Assembly (NCBI RefSeq): GCF_003382275.1
Contig: NZ_QTJX01000004.1
Location: 1 to 64,000 of the forward strand
Source: Flagellimonas nanhaiensis
GTDB lineage: Bacteria; Bacteroidota; Bacteroidia; Flavobacteriales; Flavobacteriaceae
DNA length: 64,000 nucleotides
Reading direction: 5' to 3'
This document shows positions 57,533-64,000 of the stretch, one piece after another; the stretch's first letter is position 1, and each line of letters begins with the position of its first letter. Both the position numbers and the translations under genes were made by a program. The notes under the pieces were generated by a model that did no database searches, was not told the origin of the DNA, and worked only from the letters and a program-made list of their open reading frames with translations.

Positions 57533-57805
57533 AGGTTTCAAATACTTAGTATCTGCGTAAAACGTCCCGAAGGGCAGCAAAGAAGCGATAAAGAGCATTG
57601 TGAATCTTTTAAGGTTCCACTTACGCTCCCAACAAAAAACCGCCGCAATGGCGACATAAAGAATAAACAATCCACCATGGGCGTAGCCTACAATCTTGTT
57701 GGGTTCCAATATTCCTGCCCAATGTTTCAAGGGCATGGTCATTCCAAACAATAGCAAATAAGAAATTCCTTCAAGGATTGCCGTATATCTAAATAGTTTG
57801 AGCAT
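57506..57805 (-). CDS. DUF3817 domain membrane protein
   Basis: A 99-aa protein with three TM segments (FRYTAILEGISYLLLFGMTMPLK, GGLFILYVAIAAVFCW, FIASLLPFGTFYAD). The EGISY near the start and the LLPFGTF near the end are the DUF3817 pattern. It starts one base into the stop codon of the PepSY gene (TAATG), so the two are translationally coupled. The 3' end overlaps aroQ by 27 bases. Confidence 0.82.
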   Translation of the reverse strand: MLKLFRYTAILEGISYLLLFGMTMPLKHWAGILEPNKIVGYAHGGLFILYVAIAAVFCWERKWNLKRFTMLFIASLLPFGTFYADTKYLKPLNQEALNS

Positions 57806-58356
57806 TAGGCGAACAGAATTAAGAACAATATTGGAAACAGAACCCCGGTCAAGGCCAATTTCCAGCCTCGTTTTCTAAAACTGTTCTTTCCTTTGGTGAT
57901 GAACAATCCTGTAAATGCAATTAGCAACATGGCTGCCCCAAAAATATCGGAATACCAAATCCAAAAATTGTTGGTACTCTTATGAAGAAACATGGTATGC
58001 CCCAACAATGGAACTTTTCTTTTGTACTCCAAAAAGCCTTTTCCGCTGTTTATGTTGATATCCAGGGTAATGTTGCGCTTAAAACTAACGCGAAGCTCCT
58101 CTCCCCGGATTCGGTGACCATCGTATTTATCCTGTAAATCCCATTTTTCGGCAATAGACCTTATGAACTCCTCAGAATCTAGGCTTTTAGGGTTATCTGG
58201 TAAAGCAATTTGAACTTCTTCGCTTTCATAGGCATAATCCATGGGATACCAATCTTGCCTGTGATTCAAAATAATACCCGAAAACGAGAAAGCGATAATA
58301 AGGCCGATATAGAAATATGCAATATCCCTATGGATATTTCTATTGTTCCATTTCAT
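57805..58356 (-). CDS. PepSY-associated transmembrane protein
   Basis: A 183-aa protein with two or three TM segments: IAYFYIGLIIAFSFSGIILNH at the start, WYSDIFGAAMLLIAFTGLFI, and a last segment ending LIFLILFA. The NRQDWYPMDY block and HKSTNNFWIWYSD fit the PepSY-associated family, often linked to iron uptake or quinone-reductase proteins. It is downstream of lpdA by 12 bases, in the same operon. Confidence 0.8.
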   Translation of the reverse strand: MKWNNRNIHRDIAYFYIGLIIAFSFSGIILNHRQDWYPMDYAYESEEVQIALPDNPKSLDSEEFIRSIAEKWDLQDKYDGHRIRGEELRVSFKRNITLDININSGKGFLEYKRKVPLLGHTMFLHKSTNNFWIWYSDIFGAAMLLIAFTGLFITKGKNSFRKRGWKLALTGVLFPILFLILFA

Positions 58357-58368
58357 ATAAAAATGTAC

Positions 58369-59760
58369 TTACAGGTGAATTACTTCGTCATAGGCATCGG
58401 CTACAGCCTCCATAACCGCTTCGCTCATGGTAGGGTGCGGGTGCACTGCTTTAAGAACTTCGTGTCCGGTGGTTTCCAGCTTTCTTGCTACAACCGCTTC
58501 CGCAATCATATCCGTAACCCCAACACCGATCATGTGGCAACCCAACCATTCTCCATATTTGGCATCAAAAATTACTTTGACAAAGCCTTCAGGAGTACCG
58601 GAAGCTTTGGCCTTTCCGCTTGCAGAAAATGGAAATTTACCCACTTTTATATCGTAACCTTGCTCTCTGGCCTGTTTCTCTGTTAAGCCTACGGAAGCCA
58701 CTTCGGGCACACAGTAGGTGCATCCTGGAATATTGCCATAATCCAAAGCTTCAACGTGCATACCTGCAATCTTTTCTACGCAGAGGATTCCTTCTGCCGA
58801 GGCAACGTGTGCCAATGCCTGTCCAGGAGTTACGTCTCCTATGGCATAATACCCAGGGATGTTGGTCTGATAGTAATCGTTTACCAAAATTTTATCTCTG
58901 TCTACGGCAATACCCACATCTTCCAAGCCAATATTTTCAATATTGGTTTTAATTCCTACTGCTGAAAGAACAATGTCAGCCTCAAGAACTTCTTCTCCTT
59001 TTGAAGTTTTAACGGTAGCTTTAACCCCATCTCCAGAAGTATCCACATGGGTAACTTCTGCTGAGGTCTTTATTTTAACCCCTGCTTTTTTGAAACTGCG
59101 TTCCAATTGCTTGGATACATCTTCATCTTCAACAGGAACAATATTGGGTAGATACTCCACTACAGTTACTTCAGTGCCCATGGAGTTGTAGAAATAGGCA
59201 AACTCAATACCTATGGCACCACTACCTACCACAATCATTTTCTTGGGTTGCTTTTCTAGGGACATGGCTTCTCTATAGCCTATAACCTTTTTGCCATCCT
59301 GTGGTAGGCTGGGAAGCTCTCGGCTTCTTGCTCCGGTGGCTATAATGATATGGTCAGCAGAATATTCAGCTGCATCACCATGCTCGCCCTTGACCAATAC
59401 TTTTTTTCCGGGCTGTACTTTTCCGAATCCATTGAGCACCTCAATCTTGTTCTTTTTCATTAAAAATTGAACACCCTTGCTCATGCTTTCGGCAACACCG
59501 CGACTTCTTTTGACCACAGCACCAAAGTCATGCTCTACTTTTTTGGCGCTAAGGCCATAATCTTCGGCATGCTTTAAATACTCAAAAACCTGAGCGGATT
59601 TTAAAAGGGCTTTTGTAGGGATACATCCCCAGTTAAGGCAAACACCTCCTAAACTTTCCTTTTCAACAATGGCTGTCTTGAATCCGAGTTGTGATGCCCG
59701 TATTGCTGTTACATATCCACCGGGACCACTGCCCAAAACAATTACATCGAAGTTGCTCAT
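58369..59760 (-). CDS. lpdA: Dihydrolipoyl dehydrogenase
   Basis: E3 subunit of 2-oxoacid dehydrogenase complexes, reoxidising dihydrolipoamide with FAD and NAD. The disulfide is C41/C46 in GGVCLNWGCIPTK, the NAD fold is VGSGAIGIEFAYFY, and the catalytic base H442 with E447 lies in HPHPTMSE. At 463 aa it is full length with no membrane segment. E1 and E2 genes are not in the window. Confidence 0.95.
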   Translation of the reverse strand: MSNFDVIVLGSGPGGYVTAIRASQLGFKTAIVEKESLGGVCLNWGCIPTKALLKSAQVFEYLKHAEDYGLSAKKVEHDFGAVVKRSRGVAESMSKGVQFLMKKNKIEVLNGFGKVQPGKKVLVKGEHGDAAEYSADHIIIATGARSRELPSLPQDGKKVIGYREAMSLEKQPKKMIVVGSGAIGIEFAYFYNSMGTEVTVVEYLPNIVPVEDEDVSKQLERSFKKAGVKIKTSAEVTHVDTSGDGVKATVKTSKGEEVLEADIVLSAVGIKTNIENIGLEDVGIAVDRDKILVNDYYQTNIPGYYAIGDVTPGQALAHVASAEGILCVEKIAGMHVEALDYGNIPGCTYCVPEVASVGLTEKQAREQGYDIKVGKFPFSASGKAKASGTPEGFVKVIFDAKYGEWLGCHMIGVGVTDMIAEAVVARKLETTGHEVLKAVHPHPTMSEAVMEAVADAYDEVIHL

Positions 59761-59812
59761 CAGATTTTTAATTTTAGTTGTTATGGTTGAAATAGCCCTT
59801 AAAGGGCAGGTG

Positions 59813-59820
59813 CAAAAGTA
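59813..59820 (-). promoter_or_regulatory. lpdA operon -7 box
   Basis: TACTTTTG on the minus strand with a TTG 21 bases upstream (59842-59844), fitting the Bacteroidota pattern. The leader to the lpdA ATG is about 52 bases. Confidence 0.6.
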
Positions 59821-59879
59821 CGGAATTCAATATGCAATTCCCAAGGGCTGAAAAACCAAAATTTTGATGGTTTGTGAAA

Positions 59880-60419
59880 TTAAGATTTATCCTTTCCGAA
59901 CATTTTTTGATTAAAGGCTTCCGACCCTCCTTTAGGGATTGAGAGTGAGGTCCATTCGGCTCCTTTGACCATTTTTCCGAGGAAAACAATTTGCCCTACG
60001 TGACTGGAATAATGGGCCAACTGTCGGTTTACGGCTTCAATAATAGTATGTTCTTCGTTTCTGATTTTGACCTTGGATTCAAAATTTGAAGGAGTAACAC
60101 TTTCCAGAGCATCAAAAAGGCATTTCCAGCCTTTTTCCCATGCTACCAACATATCGGTTTTGGCAGAGTAGGGGCCTTCAAACTCCATTTCACGATTACG
60201 CCATGTCTTTTCGCCATCTTCCGTTAAAAAATTGGTCCATCTGCTCAGCATGTTTCCTACCATATGTTTCACAATTATGGCAATGGAATTGTCCGTTTCC
60301 TGGTATTTCCAGTGGATTTCAGGTTCTGAAAGTTGTGCAAATGTTTTGTCTCCCATGGTTTTGTACCGTTGGAATTCAAATTTTGCACTGGACAGATAGT
60401 TCTCGATAAAATTCATCAT
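59880..60419 (-). CDS. DUF1572 / DinB-like protein
   Basis: A 179-aa helical-bundle protein. The His residues in VKHMVGN and HYSSHVGQI fit a DinB-type metal site, and the order matches DUF1572. It starts one base into the msrB stop (TAATG), so the two are coupled. Function unknown; DinB-like proteins include thiol-dependent enzymes, and the coupling to msrB would suit a redox role (inference). Confidence 0.8.
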   Translation of the reverse strand: MMNFIENYLSSAKFEFQRYKTMGDKTFAQLSEPEIHWKYQETDNSIAIIVKHMVGNMLSRWTNFLTEDGEKTWRNREMEFEGPYSAKTDMLVAWEKGWKCLFDALESVTPSNFESKVKIRNEEHTIIEAVNRQLAHYSSHVGQIVFLGKMVKGAEWTSLSIPKGGSEAFNQKMFGKDKS

Positions 60420-60823
60420 TATTTATCTGGGTCAAAGTCGATACTTACTGAATTTATGCAATACCGTTGCCCTGTAGTCTCCTTTGGTCCATCATTGAAA
60501 ACGTGCCCTAGATGACTTCCACAATTGGCACATAGGGTCTCTGTCCGAATCATGCCATGTGAAGTATCGCGAATATACTCAATGGCTCCTTCAACGGCCT
60601 GGTCAAAAGAGGGCCAGCCACAACCACTTTCAAATTTGTTGCCACTTTCAAAGAGCTTGGCATTGCAAGCCTTGCAGTGATAATCTCCTTTATCGAAATG
60701 CAAATTGTACTGTCCGGAAAAGGGACGTTCTGTTCCTTTTTGTCTTAGGACGTGATATTCCTCTGGAGACAGTTCATTTTTCCATTCTTCTTCGGTTTTT
60801 TCTACACGATAATTTTTACCCAT
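60419..60823 (-). CDS. msrB: Peptide-methionine (R)-S-oxide reductase MsrB, cytosolic
   Basis: A 134-aa zinc-containing MsrB that reduces methionine-R-sulfoxide. Zinc ligands are C50 and C53 (HCKAC) and C98 and C101 (LCANC). The catalytic cysteine is C122 in QRYCINS and the resolving cysteine C68 is present in SGCGWPSF. No signal peptide. It differs from its neighbour, which lacks the resolving cysteine. Confidence 0.94.
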   Translation of the reverse strand: MGKNYRVEKTEEEWKNELSPEEYHVLRQKGTERPFSGQYNLHFDKGDYHCKACNAKLFESGNKFESGCGWPSFDQAVEGAIEYIRDTSHGMIRTETLCANCGSHLGHVFNDGPKETTGQRYCINSVSIDFDPDK

Positions 60824-60846
60824 GGTTGGTTTTGGTTCAAATACTA

Positions 60847-61341
60847 TTAGTTGGCGTCAGGTATAAAATCCAATGCAACGCCATTGATGCAGTGTCTTTT
60901 TCCTGTGGTATTTCGTGGTCCATCATTAAAAACATGTCCTAAATGTCCCCCGCAAGTTGCACAATGCTCCTCGGTTCGGGCTACCCCAATTTTATAGTCC
61001 ACACTATATCCTACATTACCTTCAATTTCGCGGTCAAAACTGGGCCACCCCGTGCCTGACTTAAATTTATACTCACTCCGGAACAAGGGAGTTGCACAGG
61101 CCGCACATACATAAGTTCCTTTCTCTTTGTTGTCTAGCAGGTCGCTTGTAAATGCATTTTCGGTGGCTGCTTTCCTGAGTACGTAGTATTCCATATCGGT
61201 CAGTTCTGCCCGCCATTCCGCATCGGTTTTGGTGACCGCATAAGCCGTTTCTTCTTTTTCAGTTTCTTTCTTTTCTTCTTGTGAAACACCCTTGCATCCA
61301 ATAAAGATTAGAAAAACTACCCAAAGCAATTTTTTCCCCAT
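60847..61341 (-). CDS. msrB: MsrB, lipoprotein form
   Basis: A 164-aa MsrB with a lipoprotein-like signal ([16 protein letters not shown], lipid cysteine at 16) and an acidic linker (about 20-35). Zinc ligands are C79, C82, C127 and C130, and the catalytic cysteine is C151 (KRHCING). The resolving position is T97 (SGTGWPSF), so recycling must use another cysteine or an outside reductant. The periplasmic location is inferred. A longer frame upstream (to 61422) adds non-conserved sequence and is rejected. Confidence 0.9.
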   Translation of the reverse strand: MGKKLLWVVFLIFIGCKGVSQEEKKETEKEETAYAVTKTDAEWRAELTDMEYYVLRKAATENAFTSDLLDNKEKGTYVCAACATPLFRSEYKFKSGTGWPSFDREIEGNVGYSVDYKIGVARTEEHCATCGGHLGHVFNDGPRNTTGKRHCINGVALDFIPDAN

Positions 61342-61401
61342 TTTCGTTTTTTTTATTGAATAGACGGTATTTTGACCCTCTCCTTTCAAAAATATGAAAC
61401 A

Positions 61402-61430
61402 AAAAAGTCCCATTGAAACCAATGGGACTT
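61402..61430 (-). terminator. Terminator after collagen-like gene
   Basis: An 11-bp perfect stem (AAGTCCCATTG with CAATGGGACTT) and a four-base loop, ending in a T tract on the minus strand. It stands between the collagen-like gene and the msrB pair. Confidence 0.88.
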
Positions 61431-61449
61431 AGAATCGCAATTTAGTATA

Positions 61450-62037
61450 CTATTGTAGACTTAATTTTTTAACACCATCTTCTTTAATTCCCAAAGCGGA
61501 CATCACGTTGTTGATGTTGGAAGTATCCATTCTTGAAGAATTGGCAAAAACACTTGGTACAAAGACAATCCTGAAACTTTGATCGTCGGTAAAACCGGTA
61601 TCCAATGCAGAGAGATCGAAATTACCATCTATAAAAAGTTCCACATCCACAAAGGTGTGTGCAGAAACATATTGTATGGTACCTTCTGGAAGGAAGAAAC
61701 TCTGTGGAATTTGGCTCCAAGCGTCTGCAGTACTGTTGTCGTCAAGGTCAACTGTACCATCAAAACGATAGACCAAAACCGCGTCTGATTCAAAGACCTC
61801 AAAGTCTGTAATATCACTATAGGTGATTAGGCTACTATATATGTTGCCATCCACATCATAGTCAAAATTGACCCCATCCACTTCAACTACTTGTCCCTGA
61901 ATTCCGTCTTGGCCATCCAATCCATCCAGTCCATCTCGACCGTCAAGTCCGTCAAAACCTGGAGGGCCGGTAGGTCCTTCACATGCGACAATAAATAATA
62001 CTAAAAATGCTCCGATAATAGCGTTGAATTTATTCAT
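61450..62037 (-). CDS. Collagen-like repeat lipoprotein
   Basis: A 195-aa secreted lipoprotein. The signal (MNKFNAIIGAFLVLFIVAC) has its lipid cysteine at about residue 19. It runs straight into eight or nine G-x-y triplets (GPTGPPGFDGLDGRDGLDG and on to GIQGQ). The rest is a beta-rich domain with FDYDVDGNIYSSLI and WSQIPQSFFLPEG that I do not recognise. A longer upstream frame to 62235 overlaps glgB and is rejected. Confidence 0.82.
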   Translation of the reverse strand: MNKFNAIIGAFLVLFIVACEGPTGPPGFDGLDGRDGLDGLDGQDGIQGQVVEVDGVNFDYDVDGNIYSSLITYSDITDFEVFESDAVLVYRFDGTVDLDDNSTADAWSQIPQSFFLPEGTIQYVSAHTFVDVELFIDGNFDLSALDTGFTDDQSFRIVFVPSVFANSSRMDTSNINNVMSALGIKEDGVKKLSLQ

Positions 62038-62188
62038 GATAATTGATTTTTCTTGTTTATGCTTGTTTTCCATAGCTTTCCAAAAAGCGTACCATTCTTT
62101 TAAAACCTCTATTTTTTTTAGCAATAATGCGGTAAAGTCGGATTCTTGGACAAAGATGTGTAATATTGTAATTGATAAACCAACTGTA

Positions 62189-64000
62189 ATGTCCAAGGTA
62201 GTCTCCCATAGTTTTTTCACTGAGTTTGACATCAATCTTTTTAAGTCGGGAAAGCATTTTCGACTTTATGATAAATTGGGCTCGCATTTGACAGTGGTAG
62301 ATGGAATCAAAGGAACCTATTTTGCTGTTTGGGCTCCTTCGGCGAAATCGGTTTCTGTTATAGGGGATTTCAATTTTTGGAATGATGGGGAGCATCAACT
62401 TCAAGTTAGATGGGATGAGAGTGGAATTTGGGAAGGATTTATCCCAGGAGTTGACAAAGGCTCTAAATACAAGTACAAAATTCAATCGCACCACGATAAT
62501 ATTTGGACGGAAAAGGCCGATCCATTTGCCCGACTTTGTGAGCATCCTCCCAATACCGCCTCTGTGGTTTGGGAAGCCAGCTATAAATGGAAGGATGAAA
62601 AATGGATGCAAACCCGGGAAGAAAAAAATGGTTTGGATAAGCCTTATTCGGTATATGAGGTCCATTTGGGCTCCTGGAAGAAAAAGAATGGGTGGCAATA
62701 CCTGTCTTACCTTGAATTGGCTGATGAATTGGTGGACTATGTGGACAAAATGGGATTCACCCACGTGGAGTTCATGCCCGTGATGGAATATCCGTATGAT
62801 CCCTCATGGGGATACCAGCTTACCGGATATTTTGCACCTACATCCCGCTTTGGAAAACCGGAGGATTTTAAATTATTGGTAGATAAATTCCATGAAAGGG
62901 GGATAGGGGTCATTTTGGACTGGGTTCCGTCACATTTTCCCGAAGATGCCCATGGTCTTGGTTTTTTTGATGGCTCACACCTGTATGAACACCCGGACCG
63001 CAGAAAGGGCTATCATCCCGATTGGAAAAGCTTGATTTTCAATTATGGAAGAAATGAGGTAAGGGCTTTTCTCATTAGCAACGCCATTTTTTGGCTGGAT
63101 CATTTTCATGTAGATGGGCTTAGAGTGGATGCAGTGGCTTCCATGCTATATTTAGATTACTCTAGGGAGGAAGGTGAATGGGAACCCAATATGTATGGAA
63201 ATAACGAGAATTTGGAGGCCATGTCCTTCATTCGTGAGATGAACACCGAGGTATATGCCAGTTTTAAAGGCGTACAGACCATTGCTGAAGAATCAACCGC
63301 TTTTTCTGGAGTGACCAAGCCTGTGGACCTTGGAGGCCTTGGATTTGGAATGAAATGGATGATGGGGTGGATGCACGATACTCTGGAATTCTTCAAAAAA
63401 GAGCCGATATACCGATCTTATGATCTAAATGACATTACGTTTAGCATGACTTATGCCTTTACGGAGAATTTTATGCTTCCGTTTTCGCATGATGAGGTGG
63501 TCTATGGCAAACAATCTCTCCTGTATCGTATGCCGGGAGATGAATGGCAACGTTTTGCCAACCTTCGACTGTTATTTGGGTATATGTTCACCCATCCAGG
63601 TGGAAACTTGCTCTTTATGGGAGGTGAATTTGGACAATCATCAGAATGGAACTACCAACAGAGCCTAGATTGGGATTTGACCCAGTATGATTTCCATTCC
63701 GGAATTCAGAAGGTAATCCAGGATTTAAATAAAATATATAAGAGCAATCCGGCACTTTACGAAAAACAGTTTAGTCCTGAAGGTTTTCAATGGATAGAGC
63801 ATAACGATAGTGAAAATACGGTCCTGACCTATATAAGAAAGGGGCATGATTCCAAAGATGATTTAATCATCGCCTGCAACTTTACACCTGTTCCTAGGGA
63901 AAACTATAGGGTGGGGGTTCCAAAAACCTCCCAGTTAAAATTGATTTTTAACAGCGACGATACCAAATATTCAGGTAGTGGCACAGGAAAGAAAACGGTA
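62189..64000 (+). CDS. glgB: 1,4-alpha-glucan branching enzyme, truncated by window end
   Basis: Makes alpha-1,6 branches in glycogen. Starting MSKVVSHSFFTEFD, it has a CBM48-type N-terminal domain (GTYFAVWAPSAKSVSVIGDFNFW), then the GH13 barrel with EVHLGSW, the nucleophile D314 in DGLRVDAV, the acid E367 in TIAEES and D435 in FSHDEV. The end of the protein, about 30 residues, lies outside the window (604 codons seen). It is divergent from the collagen-like lipoprotein gene. No other glycogen genes are visible. Confidence 0.95.
   Translation, partial: MSKVVSHSFFTEFDINLFKSGKHFRLYDKLGSHLTVVDGIKGTYFAVWAPSAKSVSVIGDFNFWNDGEHQLQVRWDESGIWEGFIPGVDKGSKYKYKIQSHHDNIWTEKADPFARLCEHPPNTASVVWEASYKWKDEKWMQTREEKNGLDKPYSVYEVHLGSWKKKNGWQYLSYLELADELVDYVDKMGFTHVEFMPVMEYPYDPSWGYQLTGYFAPTSRFGKPEDFKLLVDKFHERGIGVILDWVPSHFPEDAHGLGFFDGSHLYEHPDRRKGYHPDWKSLIFNYGRNEVRAFLISNAIFWLDHFHVDGLRVDAVASMLYLDYSREEGEWEPNMYGNNENLEAMSFIREMNTEVYASFKGVQTIAEESTAFSGVTKPVDLGGLGFGMKWMMGWMHDTLEFFKKEPIYRSYDLNDITFSMTYAFTENFMLPFSHDEVVYGKQSLLYRMPGDEWQRFANLRLLFGYMFTHPGGNLLFMGGEFGQSSEWNYQQSLDWDLTQYDFHSGIQKVIQDLNKIYKSNPALYEKQFSPEGFQWIEHNDSENTVLTYIRKGHDSKDDLIIACNFTPVPRENYRVGVPKTSQLKLIFNSDDTKYSGSGTGKKTV

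Noticed and set aside
61342..61422. Longer N-terminus of the lipoprotein MsrB
   Set aside because: It overlaps the terminator hairpin of the neighbouring gene and would bury the lipoprotein signal inside the protein.
62038..62235. N-terminal extension of the collagen-like protein
   Set aside because: It lies before a clear lipoprotein signal peptide and overlaps the glgB start on the other strand.

Overview
The window looks like ordinary core chromosome of a marine member of the Flavobacteriaceae (Bacteroidota). The closest overall impression is the Muricauda/Allomuricauda/Flagellimonas group, but that placement is inferred from protein style, not from a search. Supporting signs are AT-rich DNA, promoters of the Bacteroidota TAnnTTTG type instead of sigma70-like boxes, no Shine-Dalgarno sequences ahead of most genes, an Oar-like TonB-dependent receptor, many family-typical proteins (DUF6048, DUF6452, DUF6515, DUF4350), bacillithiol synthesis (bshC), and lipoproteins with short hydrophobic signals.

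Layout. 1-110: tail of a 5S rRNA gene and its terminator. 194-5399: Oar-like receptor, secreted amidohydrolase, hemolysin III-type membrane protein. 5463-7375: ZIP metal transporter and a THUMP-type rRNA methyltransferase, divergent from one palindromic promoter. 7532-10592: rlmD operon (rlmD, DUF6452 lipoprotein, DUF6048, VOC protein). 10827-17791: rocD, a surface protein, a large M14 peptidase, bshC. 17982-24932: beta-phosphoglucomutase, then a tightly overlapping series guaA, LysM/periplasmic-binding protein, OsmC protein and HExxH protein, then small metabolic genes. 24988-29197: pyrG, yidC and a frameshifted DUF6515 gene. 29484-33955: two multi-domain fasciclin lipoproteins. 34405-37059: mnmA, a nitronate monooxygenase-like protein, a YfiM-like protein.

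37067-44607 holds a MoxR/DUF58 membrane gene cluster (DUF58, MoxR ATPase, DUF4350, DUF4129, a multi-span membrane protein, SpoIIM-like) divergent from RDD and TRIC-type genes. 44626-52855: two-component pair, DoxX protein, dienelactone hydrolase, cyclophilin lipoprotein divergent from a NUDIX hydrolase, acyltransferase, ECF sigma factor with a membrane partner, M20 amidohydrolase. 52948-57046: type II NADH dehydrogenase, XerD and three small exported proteins. 57116-64000: aroQ, lpdA operon, two dissimilar MsrB enzymes with a DinB-like protein, a collagen-like lipoprotein, and glgB cut by the window end.

No mobile element, CRISPR array, tRNA or phage gene was seen. The items most worth a second look are the MoxR/DUF58/SpoIIM cluster, the LysM plus periplasmic-binding-fold protein coupled to guaA, divergent genes whose start codons overlap at 48722-48725, -7 promoter boxes placed 3-5 bases before start codons (leaderless transcripts), the 23-base palindromic divergent promoter at 6168-6190, the DUF6515 frameshift, and the acyltransferase with altered catalytic motifs.
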